A DNA stretch of 64,000 nucleotides from Hygrophila difformis (taxonomy: Eukaryota > Streptophyta > Magnoliopsida > Lamiales > Acanthaceae). The notes under the pieces were generated by a model that saw only the letters and a program-made list of their open reading frames with translations, was not told where the DNA came from and searched no databases. Below are positions 14,501 to 25,470 of this stretch, piece by piece; the stretch's first letter is position 1, and each line of letters starts with the position of its first letter. The stretch spans positions 40,828,487 through 40,892,486 of the forward strand of contig JAOANR010000015.1 of assembly GCA_030278955.1 (NCBI GenBank), read 5' to 3'. The translations under genes were made by a program, and so were the position numbers.

Positions 14501-17500
14501 GTCGACTAGCGGGGTACCCACACAAGTGTTCCGGTTATGGGTTGCTATACCGAGCAGTCACACCCTCGGGTTTAGCGACATCAGCCTAGGCATCGTGCAC
14601 CTATTCGGGTTGACCATGCTATGCGAGAACACGAGGTTAGGGCATATTTGGGACAATTTTTGGATGACGATGATCCAAGAGTTCGTGAATTGTCCATACT
14701 GTCTATACGATGATGGGTGTCGTGATGGGGCAGGACGGGATGATTGACTTTGTGTTGTTTACGTACATGATTTGTGCATGATACTTGTGATGTTGACTTT
14801 ATTTCTTAAGTAGATGTTATTAATTCGAATACTTGGGTACATAAGGATTGTAATTTACTTTGGCTTCAAAATGAATCGGTGTTAGATGTTGTATCTTATA
14901 CATTTTGATTGTTGTTGGTGAATTTAGTGGCATGAAAATTGGTTGGATTTCAGGTATGTTCGGCGTGCATGGCTGAACAGGCTTACATGGCCGAACAGGC
15001 ACACGGCCACAATACTATGTGTCTTGCAGCCTTCCTGTTGCACGGCGCCGAGCATATCCCCACGGTGTACGGCAAGGGCCCTTCACGCCATGCGGCCAAC
15101 ATGGCCGGACGGGTCTGTAACATGAACAGTAAATTAAATAAAAATTCCTTTTTTCAGAATTAGGCATGGCAGTACTTGTTCAACATATTGTGCATTCAAA
15201 TGCATTACCAAAGTTCAAATTCCACTACATAATCATGTTTTTTTCATACAAACATAATCTAGAACACAACACTGAAATATCCGGAAAAAAAAATCACATC
15301 GTCCAACGAACTTTATCCAAATTCAATGGTCTGGATCCAAGTCTGTGGACTCGCCCGTGCTCGGTCTAAAATCACCCGGTAGATAACAGCCGTCAAACTG
15401 ATGCCTAAAGGTGTTCAGAGTTACAATAAAACATACCAGCTAGTCGTAGTGTTCCCATAGTACTTAATCTTGTTGGTGGAATAAGCCACAAATTTCTCAC
15501 ACGAAGGTTGACGCCATTACTTCAAACAGTATTCAACGGTCATAATGCGCATGCGAAATCGTTACACAGACGATTCACTTGTTTTTTAAACATATCCTAG
15601 GTATCTGCTTCCATTACATTTGTCCGCTGTCTGTAAAATAAATCCCATTTTCCTTTGTCAATAGGTGTTTCTTGCAATTTGCCAACACATTCTTGTTTAT
15701 ATGCCATCGACACAACAGTTGGGTGGCATCGGGAAACATTGTGTCAATTGCATTGATAAAAGCCAACTCCCTGTTAGTCAAAATCACACTTAGCAAACTT
15801 TTAGAATCTATCAACTCCCGCAATATCTCAAGTGCCCACGTGTAATTTCCTCCTTTCTCCGCCTCCAAATAGGCACAAGCAACACAAAATGTCAAACATG
15901 TAGAGGTAACACCCACTATCTCCAATAAAGGAAATTTGAACCTATTTGTGTTGTAGGTACAGTCCATGAACAACGTATGTGGAAAGGCGCGCAAGAACTC
16001 AATGCTCTTCTTATGCACGAAGAATATATCTCGCACCTCACTAGTTGATTCATACCTGCGATGATTGTGGTGATAGTCATTCTCATTTAACTTTCCCAAC
16101 ATGTACTATATTTGGGAACCCCCGACTCTATCCTTCACACGGTGTTTCTGGCGGGCATTGTATATTGTCTTCAATGATGGCACATTATCGGGAAACTTTT
16201 CCTTTAGTTCAAAGTACAAGTCCTTAAGCATCGCATTCAACACCGAACCAGCTACCACAAAATCCACATTCTCGGGTGTCAACCACTGCATGTATGCATG
16301 TCCCTCTTAATAAGTTGCAAGCCCATGATTGTAGATTGCCTTCATGACCACAACTTCTCTTTTCCATCATCACATTCACCACTACCTTCTTCACTCGGTA
16401 AGTATGGATTCTTCTTGATTTTCCATTCACGATACTCCACTGCGCTCACGCCCAATATAAACACGGGCTTTCCTTGTGCCCCCACTCGCATCTGACCTTT
16501 TAATAATTAACACTATGTGGTTCTTTTTTGTTGTCTCCCGAACCCATTTTAATACAGTTTCCTTCAAATAATAGTGTTCATGATTTGTGAATGTGTGTGT
16601 GTGTAATTGGTGCCAATGACATTCGTGCTCAACTCATTTCCAATTAGATTATCAACGTCTTGTGTAGCACTCCATTTCGTCTCAAGAAGGTGGTTTATGC
16701 ATTAAAAAGTATTGAAATAGGAATGAAAAAAAAGAACTGTCCACAGACCCGTTCGGCCATCATGGCGACGGTATGAAGCCTGCGTGGCATCTCTGGTCGT
16801 GCGTCAAATGAGGTGCGCGGCCGCCTTGGCCAAACAATCTTCTTCGCGTACAGCTCGATCTGCCACACAACGTGTACGTGTTCGGTGGACCAGTACCGAA
16901 CGACTGTGCAAAAAATTTAAAACTTCAGAAAGTTTAAACCATTACCTCTTCATCCCAATGTGGTCATTGTTCCTCTATTTGTTGGGTAATTATTCTACAC
17001 CACTATTCCTTTGATTTTTACTCTTTTTTTTTTGTAAGGATGTGCGGGTTGTAGAAGATTGGTACGTATAAGAAATAAATAGGTTCAAATTGGAGTTTAA
17101 ACCTTTTCCTTTTTTTTATTTGAGTGGAGTGTTTGGAAAAATTAAGGTTTTGGGTGGGGAATGGTTTGATTTTGGGTGTGGGTCAATGGGATGTATGTAA
17201 CATTTTAGAGAGTTTGCTTTTTTTCTTTTTTTAGTTGAGGGCATTTTTGGTATCGTAAAAAGGGGGTGAGGGTGATGATGTTAGCAAATTAGGGAGTATG
17301 AATAGCCCGGGTCTTTTTTTAATAAGGGTATCTAAGTCTTTTGATATGGTATTTAGAACTTGACATGATTTTTAAATTTTTGGGTGTGGTATATTTAGTA
17401 ATGGGATGATGCTAGCATTTTAGAATGTTCAAATAGCCCGGGTCTACGTTTATTGGTCATTGTTAAGGCGGGCATTCAATTAGCTGGTTTGGTTGCGATT

Positions 17501-18804
17501 TATTTGTGATTCAAGTGTTTCGTAATATACTCCGTTAGGGCTTCTCCAACAGTGTCGGTAAAATAGGGAAAAACGCCAAAATGCAGGAGGTCACTCCAAC
17601 AATAGACATGAAACGCCAAGGACACCAATATCCAGTCAAATGAACAGTGCCCCCCTAATGCAGCGGGGCACTGTAGCAACGTTATTGTTTTTCCTTTTTT
17701 TTTTTCTTGTTTTCTTCTATTTCTATTATACTATTTCACTAGTTAGTTTTAATAAATATTTTTTTGTATCTTTATATAAATTTTAATATCAATTTTTTTA
17801 TATAATTAGTTTTTTTATTGATTATATTTTCTTATAATAACTTTAAACAAATAAAAATTACAAAAAACCATTTATTTAATACAAAAAATTATTATAAAAT
17901 TTAAATATAATATATATTTAAGTATATACAATATATTAATTCGATAGATATAAATTAAATGAATAGTAAAAAGAATCAAAATGGAAAATTCTTAAATAGA
18001 GGAAAATTTATAATTGATTGTTGGAGATGAAAAGTGAAAAACTATAAAGTGGACTGGAAAATAGAGTAGAGTTGACTGGAAAATAGAGTTTATTGTTAGA
18101 GATGGCCTTATTATCTAAAAAAAAAAAGATTTAAAAAAAAGATGCCAAAAAGATAGAAAAGTTGAAATGTTTTCGTTTCTCTAATTTATTTTTCTAGCTC
18201 CTTCAATATATTTCCAAACGCACAGTGACCTAAGTAGTCAAGCTAGAATCAAGTAGTATTAGTCATACTCATACACTTACAACTAACTAGCTTTCTTTCA
18301 ATTAATTGACAAACAGGACATAAATGTGTTCTCCAATTTGTAAATTTTTTTAGTTCGCAATACTCTGATTATCATAAAAATTTGTTGATTGTCAATATAT
18401 GGCATTTCTTGGGGTTGTGGACTTACCCTAGTGGTCAAGTTCCCGTCTCTAGGTTGGGGGGTTTGATCCCCACCCGGCCCCTATCCCTCCCATTTATCCC
18501 CCTTTGTAATTTGTGCGGTTTGGGCTCCCACATACCTTTGGCGACACATGAGTGTCACTGTTTACCAAAAAAATATATGACATTTCTTGTTATGGAAAGG
18601 TCGAATTTATGTAACTAACAATATTATCCTGAGCTCTTTTGGTAGCATAAAAATCTCAAGTCTGGTGGTTCTGATTTAAATTGTGTCCAGATGAATTCCA
18701 CGGATGAAATTGTGAAGCAGTCAACCTATGACCCATCATCGGGAACTTTCAAGATTCCTTCGAGGACAACAGCCGTTTTTGTTGAGCCTCGAACAGTTCG
18801 ATAG
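2546..18804 (+). CDS. PU1: Pullulanase / limit dextrinase, plastidial debranching enzyme
   Basis: The enzyme hydrolyses alpha-1,6 branches of starch in plastids. The gene has 28 exons: 2546-2764, 3080-3218, 3302-3354, 3477-3585, 3913-4049, 4158-4357, 4440-4589, 4777-4837, 5145-5265, 5617-5707, 5828-5921, 6043-6138, 6323-6463, 6967-7017, 7089-7159, 7318-7410, 7961-8051, 8186-8257, 8471-8527, 9232-9300, 9448-9504, 9583-9657, 10321-10409, 10641-10718, 10812-10950, 11242-11351, 11434-11533 and 18691-18804. These give 958 aa in one open frame (Arabidopsis PU1 is about 965). The first ~60 residues are Ser/Arg-rich and look like a transit peptide. A CBM48-like module ([14 protein letters not shown]...) precedes the GH13 barrel. 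GH13 regions are visible: DVVYNH (about 470-475), VDGFRFD with nucleophile about Asp544, YGEGW with acid/base about Glu581, and SAHDNE with about Asp713. The last intron is 7157 bp and packed with transposons. The final 114-bp exon ends [12 protein letters not shown]. Product assignment is firm; exon edges were read by eye. Confidence 0.95.
11747..14427 (+). repeat. Left arm of the MULE palindrome
   Basis: This 2.7-kb arm pairs with 14490-17313 on the other strand. Shared landmarks include the terminal CTCCCTAATTTGCTAACATC block, the transposase region and the GC-rich segment near 13800-13970. They also include the CTAGTCGACCCAATC block next to the centre. Small indels and substitutions show the arms have diverged. 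Confidence 0.85.
12274..13438 (+). pseudogene. MULE transposase remnant, left arm
   Basis: A degraded transposase of the plant MULE family. An N-terminal piece (about 12274-12660, containing [20 protein letters not shown]) is closed by a stop. Further matches appear in shifted frames: QKHRVKDR, the [14 protein letters not shown] block of the DDE domain, and [14 protein letters not shown]. The first catalytic Asp is Gly here (MGCTY), the second site reads TNR rather than the usual TDR, and several stops and frameshifts are present. It cannot encode a working enzyme. Confidence 0.8.
14490..17313 (-). repeat. Right arm of the MULE palindrome
   Basis: This is the inverted partner of 11747-14427, about 2.8 kb long. 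Its transposase reading frame is better preserved than that of the left arm. An extra 131 bp (17314-17444), ending in another copy of the terminal motif, follows it on the right. Confidence 0.85.
15614..16430 (-). pseudogene. MULE transposase remnant, right arm
   Basis: The copy in the right arm keeps a 162-codon open stretch (16102-15614) with [19 protein letters not shown], the [11 protein letters not shown] segment and [14 protein letters not shown]. These are hallmarks of the plant MULE transposase domain. The upstream part (16430-16106) is in pieces. The first catalytic Asp survives, but the second site is Asn ([12 protein letters not shown]). The left arm shares that change, so the loss probably predates the inverted duplication. 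It is non-functional and cut off before the C-terminal part. Confidence 0.8.
17538..18107. mobile_element. Tourist/PIF-Harbinger-like MITE
   Basis: Its ends are imperfect inverted repeats (GGGCTTCTCCAACA at 17538; the complement-like TGTTAGAGATGGCC ends at 18107). They are flanked by TTA on both sides (17535-17537 and 18108-18110), the 3-bp target type of PIF/Harbinger elements. The 570-bp interior is AT-rich and non-coding. It lies in the last PU1 intron. Confidence 0.7.
18412..18572 (+). mobile_element. tRNA-derived SINE in PU1 intron 27
   Basis: The body starts GGGGTTGTGGACTTACCC with an A-box-like CTAGTGGTCAAG and a B-box-like GGTTTGATCCCC. It ends in GTCACTGTTTACC plus an A tail. It is flanked by a 17-bp target duplication with one mismatch (18395-18411 and 18573-18589). 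It belongs to a family found at several other places in the window. Confidence 0.85.
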
Positions 18805-20312
18805 GCCATGGGTGTCGATGGCAGCGTAGACATCAAAGTTTGGATTGATTCTATGTCCAAACTTGGCATACAAGGCAAGGGACTTGGTTCAATGTTGGCT
18901 TCATTCTTTGGCCAAAAGCGGATTGGATTTGTTAATCAGTTGTCATGTCAACAATGAAAATGATAAAACAACGACCTAAAAGAAAAAATGAACATCGAAA
19001 ATAGATCTTACAGATATAATCTACTCCAATATAGATGACGAACGTACACAGTGAATAATTGTTCACGAACTAAATTTCTATACTACTAGGAAGTCCCGGG
19101 CGGTCACACATATGTGCAAGAGTTGGCCTTGCAACAATCAAATTCCTGCAAACAACAATCGTATGGGAAATCGAGTGGTGAATATAGTCTTGATTCTTGA
19201 AGAAACATCAAGTTCAGCTTCAGGGGAATCCGCACGGTCATTAGCCCGTCCGGGTCACTATCCTCTACTCTCTTCCATACACAGGGTAAGTGTGTTCCCA
19301 ATCACTAACTACTACATGTAGTTTATTACACTTGAGCTGCTGTGGCCCTTTTGCTGGAAACTGCTACACCATAATAAAGAGTCACATTCCATGGTTCAAG
19401 TACTTTCCAAAACTTCGGTCGTGACAATGATGCTTGATGCTTCCATTAACCTCACTGGAGCCAACAATTTCACATAAGCTTCGAATGGTATAAATAGTAG
19501 ACCAAATGTGAACCCATATTGATGAAAATTATGTGTCATCCAGAACAACTTCAAAACACATAAATTGGATACTCAACCAGTTCACCAACATAGAGCCCAT
19601 CAATTCCTCAAAACACATTATGACACCACTACAAATGAGACCACAAACACACACCCACTCTGATAAAATTTGAAAACCCAAAGCTATAAAACACAAGGAG
19701 GGGACAACTAATTATGTGGATCTGTGTCTGGGCCATCCCAATTTTTTTTTTTTTATTTTCTTTTTAGGAGCCATTGAAGGCTTGGAAAAACCATCCCAAA
19801 ATTTGATAAAGAATAGAATGGATCTGCGATCTGCCACGATGCACGCGTGGATCCATTTCTTCTCCTTTATACTTTCATAATAATAATGCAGAAACCACCT
19901 CTTAACCCCTTTATACCTTATGATGCAGGAATCACCTCTTACAGAAACAAGAAACAGTGATCCATTGACTGATTTAACATTGTACCAATTTGTACACAAA
20001 AATTTACCACGATATATTTTTTCCCACCATGTATACAACCTTAAAACACCAATAACATCGAGCTTGCTTTATGTTACAGTCGTATAAAATTGCCAGTTTA
20101 CTGCCAGTTTACATACTATATGCTATTTATGTGTATGTAATACGATCATGGTTGATCAAAACTGAAAATGAAAGATTAAAACAATGCATGCAGTAGAACA
20201 AATACTACATGCTAGCATTGAATATACACGACAAAATCAAAACCACCCCTCTTTAAGTCTCAACTCCCCTGCATCACAGAAAGATTCGAAAATCTGCTCT
20301 CCTGAGGAGTGG
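18805..20312. other. Intergenic: PU1 3' UTR and RABC downstream DNA
   Basis: The PU1 3' UTR probably occupies the first few hundred bases. The RABC 3' UTR lies at the right end. A short SINE fragment sits near 19741-19788. I recognise no other gene; the short open frames here have no familiar domain. Confidence 0.6.
19741..19788 (-). mobile_element. Strongly 5'-truncated SINE fragment
   Basis: On the minus strand this reads the 3' end of the local SINE family (CCTTCAATGGCTCC) followed by an A-rich tail. The flanks both read CCATCCCAA, which suggests a short target duplication around a very truncated insertion. Confidence 0.5.
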
Positions 20313-22073
20313 CTAGAGACAGCATTTCACACTATGTTGCGCTTCAAAAACTTCCTTTTGCTTTGAGATTTGGTTCTTTACAGGAGTAGACCCTTTCTCC
20401 AGTAGGCTTGGTACCTCTAGAATCTGAAATGTTAATGTAGCGCATACGGTTGTCATCCCATTAAAATATTGAAATTTGAACATGTGGAACATGTTGGACA
20501 CATGCATATTTTCGTACAAAAGCAGAGTTTTATCGAGCTGCTTTTGGCCATTATGCAGGTAACGATAAACATGATATTTGGATAGGTCACAATATAATAG
20601 TGTTTTGGGCAAAACATGATAAGATTGTTGAAGCACTCGAGCACAATATACTAATTAAGTTGCGGATAATGAACAAGTTTGATCAAACAAAAATAAATAA
20701 ATAAATAAAAATTGCTACTTTAGATACATTTGCAAACTTCTTAGATCGTCCATTTTAAGTACAAGAAAGGATACCTTCATGGTGAGCTCTTTAAAACACT
20801 GTTTCACATTGGCTTGAGTCTTAGCACTACACTCGAGAAATAAACACGAGTGCTCCTTTGCAAGGGCCATTCCCTCATCCGTCGTGACAGCCCTCTCGCT
20901 ATCCTGAAACATAGAATAGTACAGAACAAATGGTGAATCAATTTCAAAGTACGAGTTTTTGAACTGCTAAAATAGGTTTGATCTGATATAACATCAACAA
21001 TTCGTGCATCCACGACTATGCAACGGGTAACTATATCTTGCTGTGAAACTTACCCTATCAACTTTGTTCCCAACAAGTAACTTGATGCAATCTGGATTTG
21101 TACAGTGTCTCTCAAATTCCTTCATCCATGTTTTGGATAGACTTGTGAAAGTCTCTCGTCTCGTTACATCATAAACTATTGCAGATTCATGGGACCAAAA
21201 ACAAGATTAGTTTAAAATCACAGCTAAGCAAAAGATGAGGGAATTTCGAAACCACACCAATGATAATTCCGTGTGCTCCTCTGTAATACGAGCTTGTTAA
21301 TGTTCCAAACCTTTCCTGACCAGCTGCACCATCATGCCAAAAATATTACACAACTGAACTAAAAACATTATTAGCTTGACAAGGGCACCGAATACTCAAC
21401 GGACAAATGCACGATTTTTCGGATTGAAATGTAATGCCAACATCATTGCTCATGAACCATAAGATTCCACCAAGTCATCCAGCTTTTGTAATTCTAGTAT
21501 ATGTAATCTTTTATAGCCAAATTTCTTCACAAAACCCTAGCATTGTCCTAAACCTAATTAAACCTCAAGAATCATGTTTTCCCTCTTCCCCACTGCTGTG
21601 TAAGATCAAATCAAAATTAAGGCCAACCGTTAAAATCTAATCGTGATCGATCAATTCTTATCATAGCAATCAAAGTTCAACAGCTACTACACAAAAACAG
21701 CATAAACAATCTTCAACAACCAAACTAGTATTGCATAAACAGCTCCCAATCGGAACCAAAATCCGTTTACCTGTATCCCAAATCGTTAGTTTCAGTCGTT
21801 TCTCACCGGCAGTCACAAGTTTTATCTTGAAATCCACTCCTAAACACGAATCAAAATCAAAATCAAAAACCAAATCACCACCAAAACAGTAACAATTGAT
21901 CAAAAAGCAAAATCAGTAGTACCGATGGTGGGGGTGAGATCGTGATGAAACTCCTGGGAATTGGACACGAAACTCAACAACAAGCTGCTCTTACCCACGC
22001 TGGAATCTCCCACCAACAACACCTTGAATGAGTAATCGTAATCGACGCCGCACCGACTCCTTTTCAAAACCAT
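20313..22073 (-). CDS. RABC: Rab18-type small GTPase of the plant RABC class
   Basis: Six exons (22073-21923, 21839-21771, 21323-21258, 21175-21054, 20903-20775, 20423-20313) join in frame to 215 aa. GTPase motifs are complete: the P-loop GDSSVGKS, switch I Thr in LTPTIGVDFK, switch II WDTAGQERF, NKVD and ECSAK. The VYDVTRRETF and EVPSLLEKGS segments are typical of plant RABC proteins, and the C-terminus ends in CCL, a double-cysteine prenylation signal. RABC proteins are membrane-associated traffic regulators; Arabidopsis RABC2a is a known myosin partner. Two differences from the sequences I recall are a longer segment before LTPTIG and Gly after ERF, where Arg is usual. RABC2 is slightly favoured over RABC1 by the C-terminal region and by gene neighbourhood. 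Confidence 0.92.
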
Positions 22074-23061
22074 TTTTTTTTTTTTGTTTCTTTTTTGGAA
22101 TTTTGATCAACATTCACCACATCCTTCGAAGTAAGTAATTATATTGCGGCCGCATTGTCGGCGTCTTCGGCACCTGGGAGCTAGAGCAGATTAAATTGAA
22201 CAAGGGATGATTCTGTTTGTTTTTATCCCCAGTATTGTTTATTAGGGGTAAATACAAATGGCTCGCTATCATAGAGACGGTTGTGCAGGAGATTGTACAC
22301 GCGCCGGCAGCAGGAAAGGGTGTTGTGGCAGCCCACCCTGGGGTGGCAGATGAGTCAACGCCAAATTTTCCCGGCATTTTATGATTGGATGTTTTGTAAT
22401 TTAATAAAATTTGAATCTTGGGAGGAGGGATTCATTTCAATTTCAGTTTCCGTCTCCCAGTTGGCTGCGTAGGATCCACTCTAGTGTATACAGCAGCATC
22501 ACACACATGTTACACGTAGGCGCCGTTGTAAATGAAAGAAAGAGTGTAATTAGTAGTACTTTCTTAGTAGTACTACTATTTAATGGGATCATTAATTAAT
22601 TATCACTCAATTGATTTTGGTAGGTAACTGTACTTTATTTTTTAAAACATTAAAGATATAACTATAACACTAAGATGGTCGGGAATGGGACTTGACTCAA
22701 GTGGTCATGTTTCCTACCTTCTAAGTTCCAACCTATAGGTTGGGAATTTCTTATTTGTAATTTGTATGACATGGGCTCCCACACACATATAGGTATCACT
22801 GTTTAAAAAAAAAACACTAAGATGATCATATTATTTTTCAATCAATCTCTAATTAAATGGAGTCCTATTTATTCCAATGTTGCAATTAATTAATTCAATC
22901 AAATTTTGTAGTATTATCTAGCTCCGGCTATTTTTCTTTTAAAAAAAAAAATCAAATTTTGTAGTACCATAGGAATTTTCTAAAGGAAATTCTTTTGCTT
23001 GTAAAGGGAATGTAAATTGATTAATATGGTAAGGTCTTGTTGAGAACGATAATTTAAGAGG
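22074..23061. other. RABC upstream region, no further gene
   Basis: This interval holds the RABC 5' region and a SINE at 22681-22812. The short open frames near 22280-22600 have no recognisable domain. I see nothing else that can be supported. Confidence 0.55.
22681..22812 (+). mobile_element. tRNA-derived SINE upstream of RABC
   Basis: A short family member with the A-box-like region CTCAAGTGGTCATG. It carries the diagnostic TTTGTAATTTGTATGACATG core and ends in ATCACTGTTT plus an A tail. A 15-bp target duplication with one mismatch flanks it (22666-22680 and 22813-22827). The B-box part is poorly preserved. Confidence 0.8.
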
Positions 23062-23066
23062 AAAAG

Positions 23067-23689
23067 TGTTAACCCAACAAAATTTATATTATAGCCCATC
23101 CAAGTTTACATGGCCCAGTCCGTGAAAATATATCCGGAGGCCCTGTGAAAATATATCCGGAAAAGAGAACGCACTTCCAAAAGGCCCAATTTATTTTTCT
23201 TGGCTCGATCCAATTCAAGATTTATCCGGATAATAACCAAGGGAAGCTGTCAATCAAGCCGCCATCCTCTCGCGTGCGCCTTGCCAACCTCTGTCACAGA
23301 AGTCGCCTCGCGTGCGACGTACGCCGCCCACCTCTGTCAATCAAGCCGCCTCGCGTGCGCTAGGCCACCAACCTATGTCACAAAAGTCACGCCGCCTCGC
23401 GTGCGCGATGCTGGAGGGGTCAGTCCTCCTCCCTATAAAAGGAGGAGATGCATCCCAGAGAAGGGAACGAACATCACAAACTCCCCAGAGGAAATCGCAT
23501 TACTTTTATCTTTACTTTCTGCCATTTTCTTTCTGCAAGTTTTTCTTTCGTATTTTTCAATTCCGCACTTTAAATCCTTTACAGCTTTCTTATTTCCGTG
23601 TAATTCCTTTCTACAATTTTTGTAATCCTTTTTGATACTCATCAATCAAAAAAAGAGGTTTTCTCCCTCAAAGAAATTCTCGGTCAACA
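23067..23689 (+). repeat. 5' LTR
   Basis: This 623-bp LTR has a TATAAAA box at 23434-23440 that would drive element transcription. It contains repeated CGCCTCGCGTGCGC-like blocks in its U3 part (23260-23410). Confidence 0.93.
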
Positions 23690-23742
23690 AATTGGCACGC
23701 CTAGTGGGACGCGAAGTGGAAACCATATCCGCTTGAAAGTGT

Positions 23743-25390
23743 ATGCAACTCAGATCTGGACGAGTAGTAAGGGACTTAACACAAAGATTTGGAGAAATGT
23801 TTCTACATGAAGAAACTCCAGTAAGAACACCGTCTGAGAACGTCGATAATACGACGACTACCTCCCAACCGCCGCAGGGGATAATGCAAGTCCCAACTTT
23901 TTCGGAACAAATACGGCTATCGATGAATGAATCGATGACTGAATTCATGCCTTTACTTACGAGGCACCTTATGGATGTATTGTGGCCTGCCATGGCCGAT
24001 CACATTGACAGGATATGTGGATCCCTGCGTACTCCACAAAAGGGATATATCCCTGACATTAATATGTCACCAAGCGTTACAGGACCGTATAGCGGTCTAC
24101 AAAAGACTTGGGGGACTGGCCAGCCATCACTCTCAGAGTTTGGAGCACCACCTCCCATGATGTATGCTCCATCAGGATACTGGATGGCATCTAGCGCTAT
24201 TCCGATACAGCCATTTGGAGTGGCGGCTCCCATCCCAGCCGCCATACACAATCTAGGTACTGGAGGAGGACACATGCAACCTCAAGTCACCAACATACCT
24301 TTGGTTGCCAACATGCCTCAGGCCTCCTATCATCAGGCCGCCTCCCCATTGCCTCAGGCCGCCCAGCAACAGGCCTCCAGTCCACAACTGGCCGCATATC
24401 AGGCCTCCAGTTCACATCTGGCCGCCGTGCAGCATCAGGCCTCCAGTCCATATCCGGCCGCCATACCGCATCAGGCCGCCAGTCCACACCCGACCATGCA
24501 ACATCAGGCCATGGCCGCCAGTCCACACCCGGCTGCCATGCAACATCAGTCCACCAGTCCATACCCGGCCGCCATGCAGCATCATGCCACCAACCATTTC
24601 CCGGCCGTCGTGCCTCCTATACAGGTGCCCGTGGTGTCACCCGAGTTGTTGGCAGATGTGATGCAACAGCACTTCGGGATTCAATTAAGGCCGATGGAAC
24701 GGCCCACCTATAGGAAACCATACCCGGATTGGGTAGACACCATGCAGCCTTACCCTAAAGCCTTTAAAATACCCGAGTTCACCACATTTTGGGGAGACGA
24801 CGGCAAATCCACAGTAGAACATGTGGGCAGATTTACTGCTCAATGTGGCGAAGCAGCGGCCAACGATTGGCTGAAGCTAAGACTGTTCAGCTCATCTCTG
24901 ACTGGACCCGGCATTTGCTTGGTTTGCTTCCTTGCGGCCTAATTCAATTCAGAGTTGGGCTGATCTCGAGCGGGCGTTTCATGACAGGTTCTACACTCCC
25001 CTGTCACAGGTGAGTCTTGCAGACCTAACTAATGCAAAGCAATTTGCCGATGAGACGGCAAGTACATTCATTAATAGGTTACAACGGCTCAAGGGCCGAT
25101 GCACAATGGCAGTCCCTGATAGGGAGATAGTCAATGTTGCAGTGCCGAATATGTTGCCAGAATTGAAAGAACGTTTAATTGTGCATGATTCCACTAATCT
25201 TGCCCAGCTGGCCGAGAAAGCGGCCCGCTTGGAAAAGTTCCTTGAGGAACAAGATGAGATTCGTCAGCTTACATGCGAGACTCATTTCAAAGAAGTGAAA
25301 CCTGATAAAAAGGAAGACGAATCAAATATGGTGGCAAATTCCCGGGATAGTGGCCCTAGAAGGCCATCGACGGCCTTGGAGGCCGGGTAG
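23743..25390 (+). pseudogene. Retrotransposon gag with one frameshift
   Basis: The frame opens MQLRSGRVVRDL and runs 399 codons through a Pro/Ala/His/Gln-rich repeat region (24310-24620, units like HQAASPHPAAM). It reaches the conserved gag start YPKAFKIPEFTTFWGDDGKS. At about 24905-24915 the frame shifts. The conserved continuation FAWFASLRPNSIQSWADLER runs in the next frame to the stop at 25390 (RAFHDRFYTP, ETASTFINRLQRLKGRC, LAEKAARLEKF). A single-base indel in the run GGACCCGG explains this; a programmed shift is less likely. No zinc knuckle follows, and pol is absent. Confidence 0.85.
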
Positions 25391-25391
25391 T

Positions 25392-25392
<1 letters not shown>

Positions 25393-25444
<52 letters not shown>

Positions 25445-25470
25445 ATAAAATAAAATAAATATATATAAAT
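25393..25470. repeat. AAT/AAAT microsatellite in the LTR element
   Basis: A run of AAT trinucleotides starts right after the end of the gag frame and continues into AAAAT and AT repeats. It appears to have replaced or interrupted sequence downstream of gag. Confidence 0.9.

Larger units (their letters stand above)
11747..17444. mobile_element. MULE-derived giant inverted duplication
   Basis: Both ends carry the same terminal sequence (GACCCGGGCTATT at 11747, its complement ending at 17313 and again at 17444). The two halves, about 11747-14427 and 14490-17313, are inverted copies of each other along nearly their whole length. About 60 bp of unmatched sequence lies between them. Each half carries a Mutator-like transposase remnant reading inward. 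The flanks of the outermost ends, TACATTAAT (11738-11746) and TACGTTTAT (17445-17453), match at 7 of 9 positions, which could be an eroded 9-bp target duplication of MULE type. The element lies inside the PU1 transcription unit. Confidence 0.8.
11534..18690 (+). other. Transposon-filled last intron of PU1
   Basis: This single intron is about 7.2 kb, while most other introns of the gene are below 1 kb. It holds, in order, about 200 bp of intron DNA, a MULE inverted duplication, a Tourist-like MITE and a SINE. Splice signals at both ends remain intact and in phase. Confidence 0.85.

Noticed and set aside
14173..14747. Two similar open frames facing each other near 14.4 kb
   Set aside because: They are mirror copies across the centre of the MULE palindrome, not separate genes.
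19712..20038. A 108-codon minus-strand open frame downstream of RABC
   Set aside because: Its end runs through a SINE fragment and poly-T tract, and it shows no known motif.
23743..24942. A complete 399-aa host protein
   Set aside because: The end of the frame and its continuation in the next frame match retrotransposon gag, and LTRs flank it.
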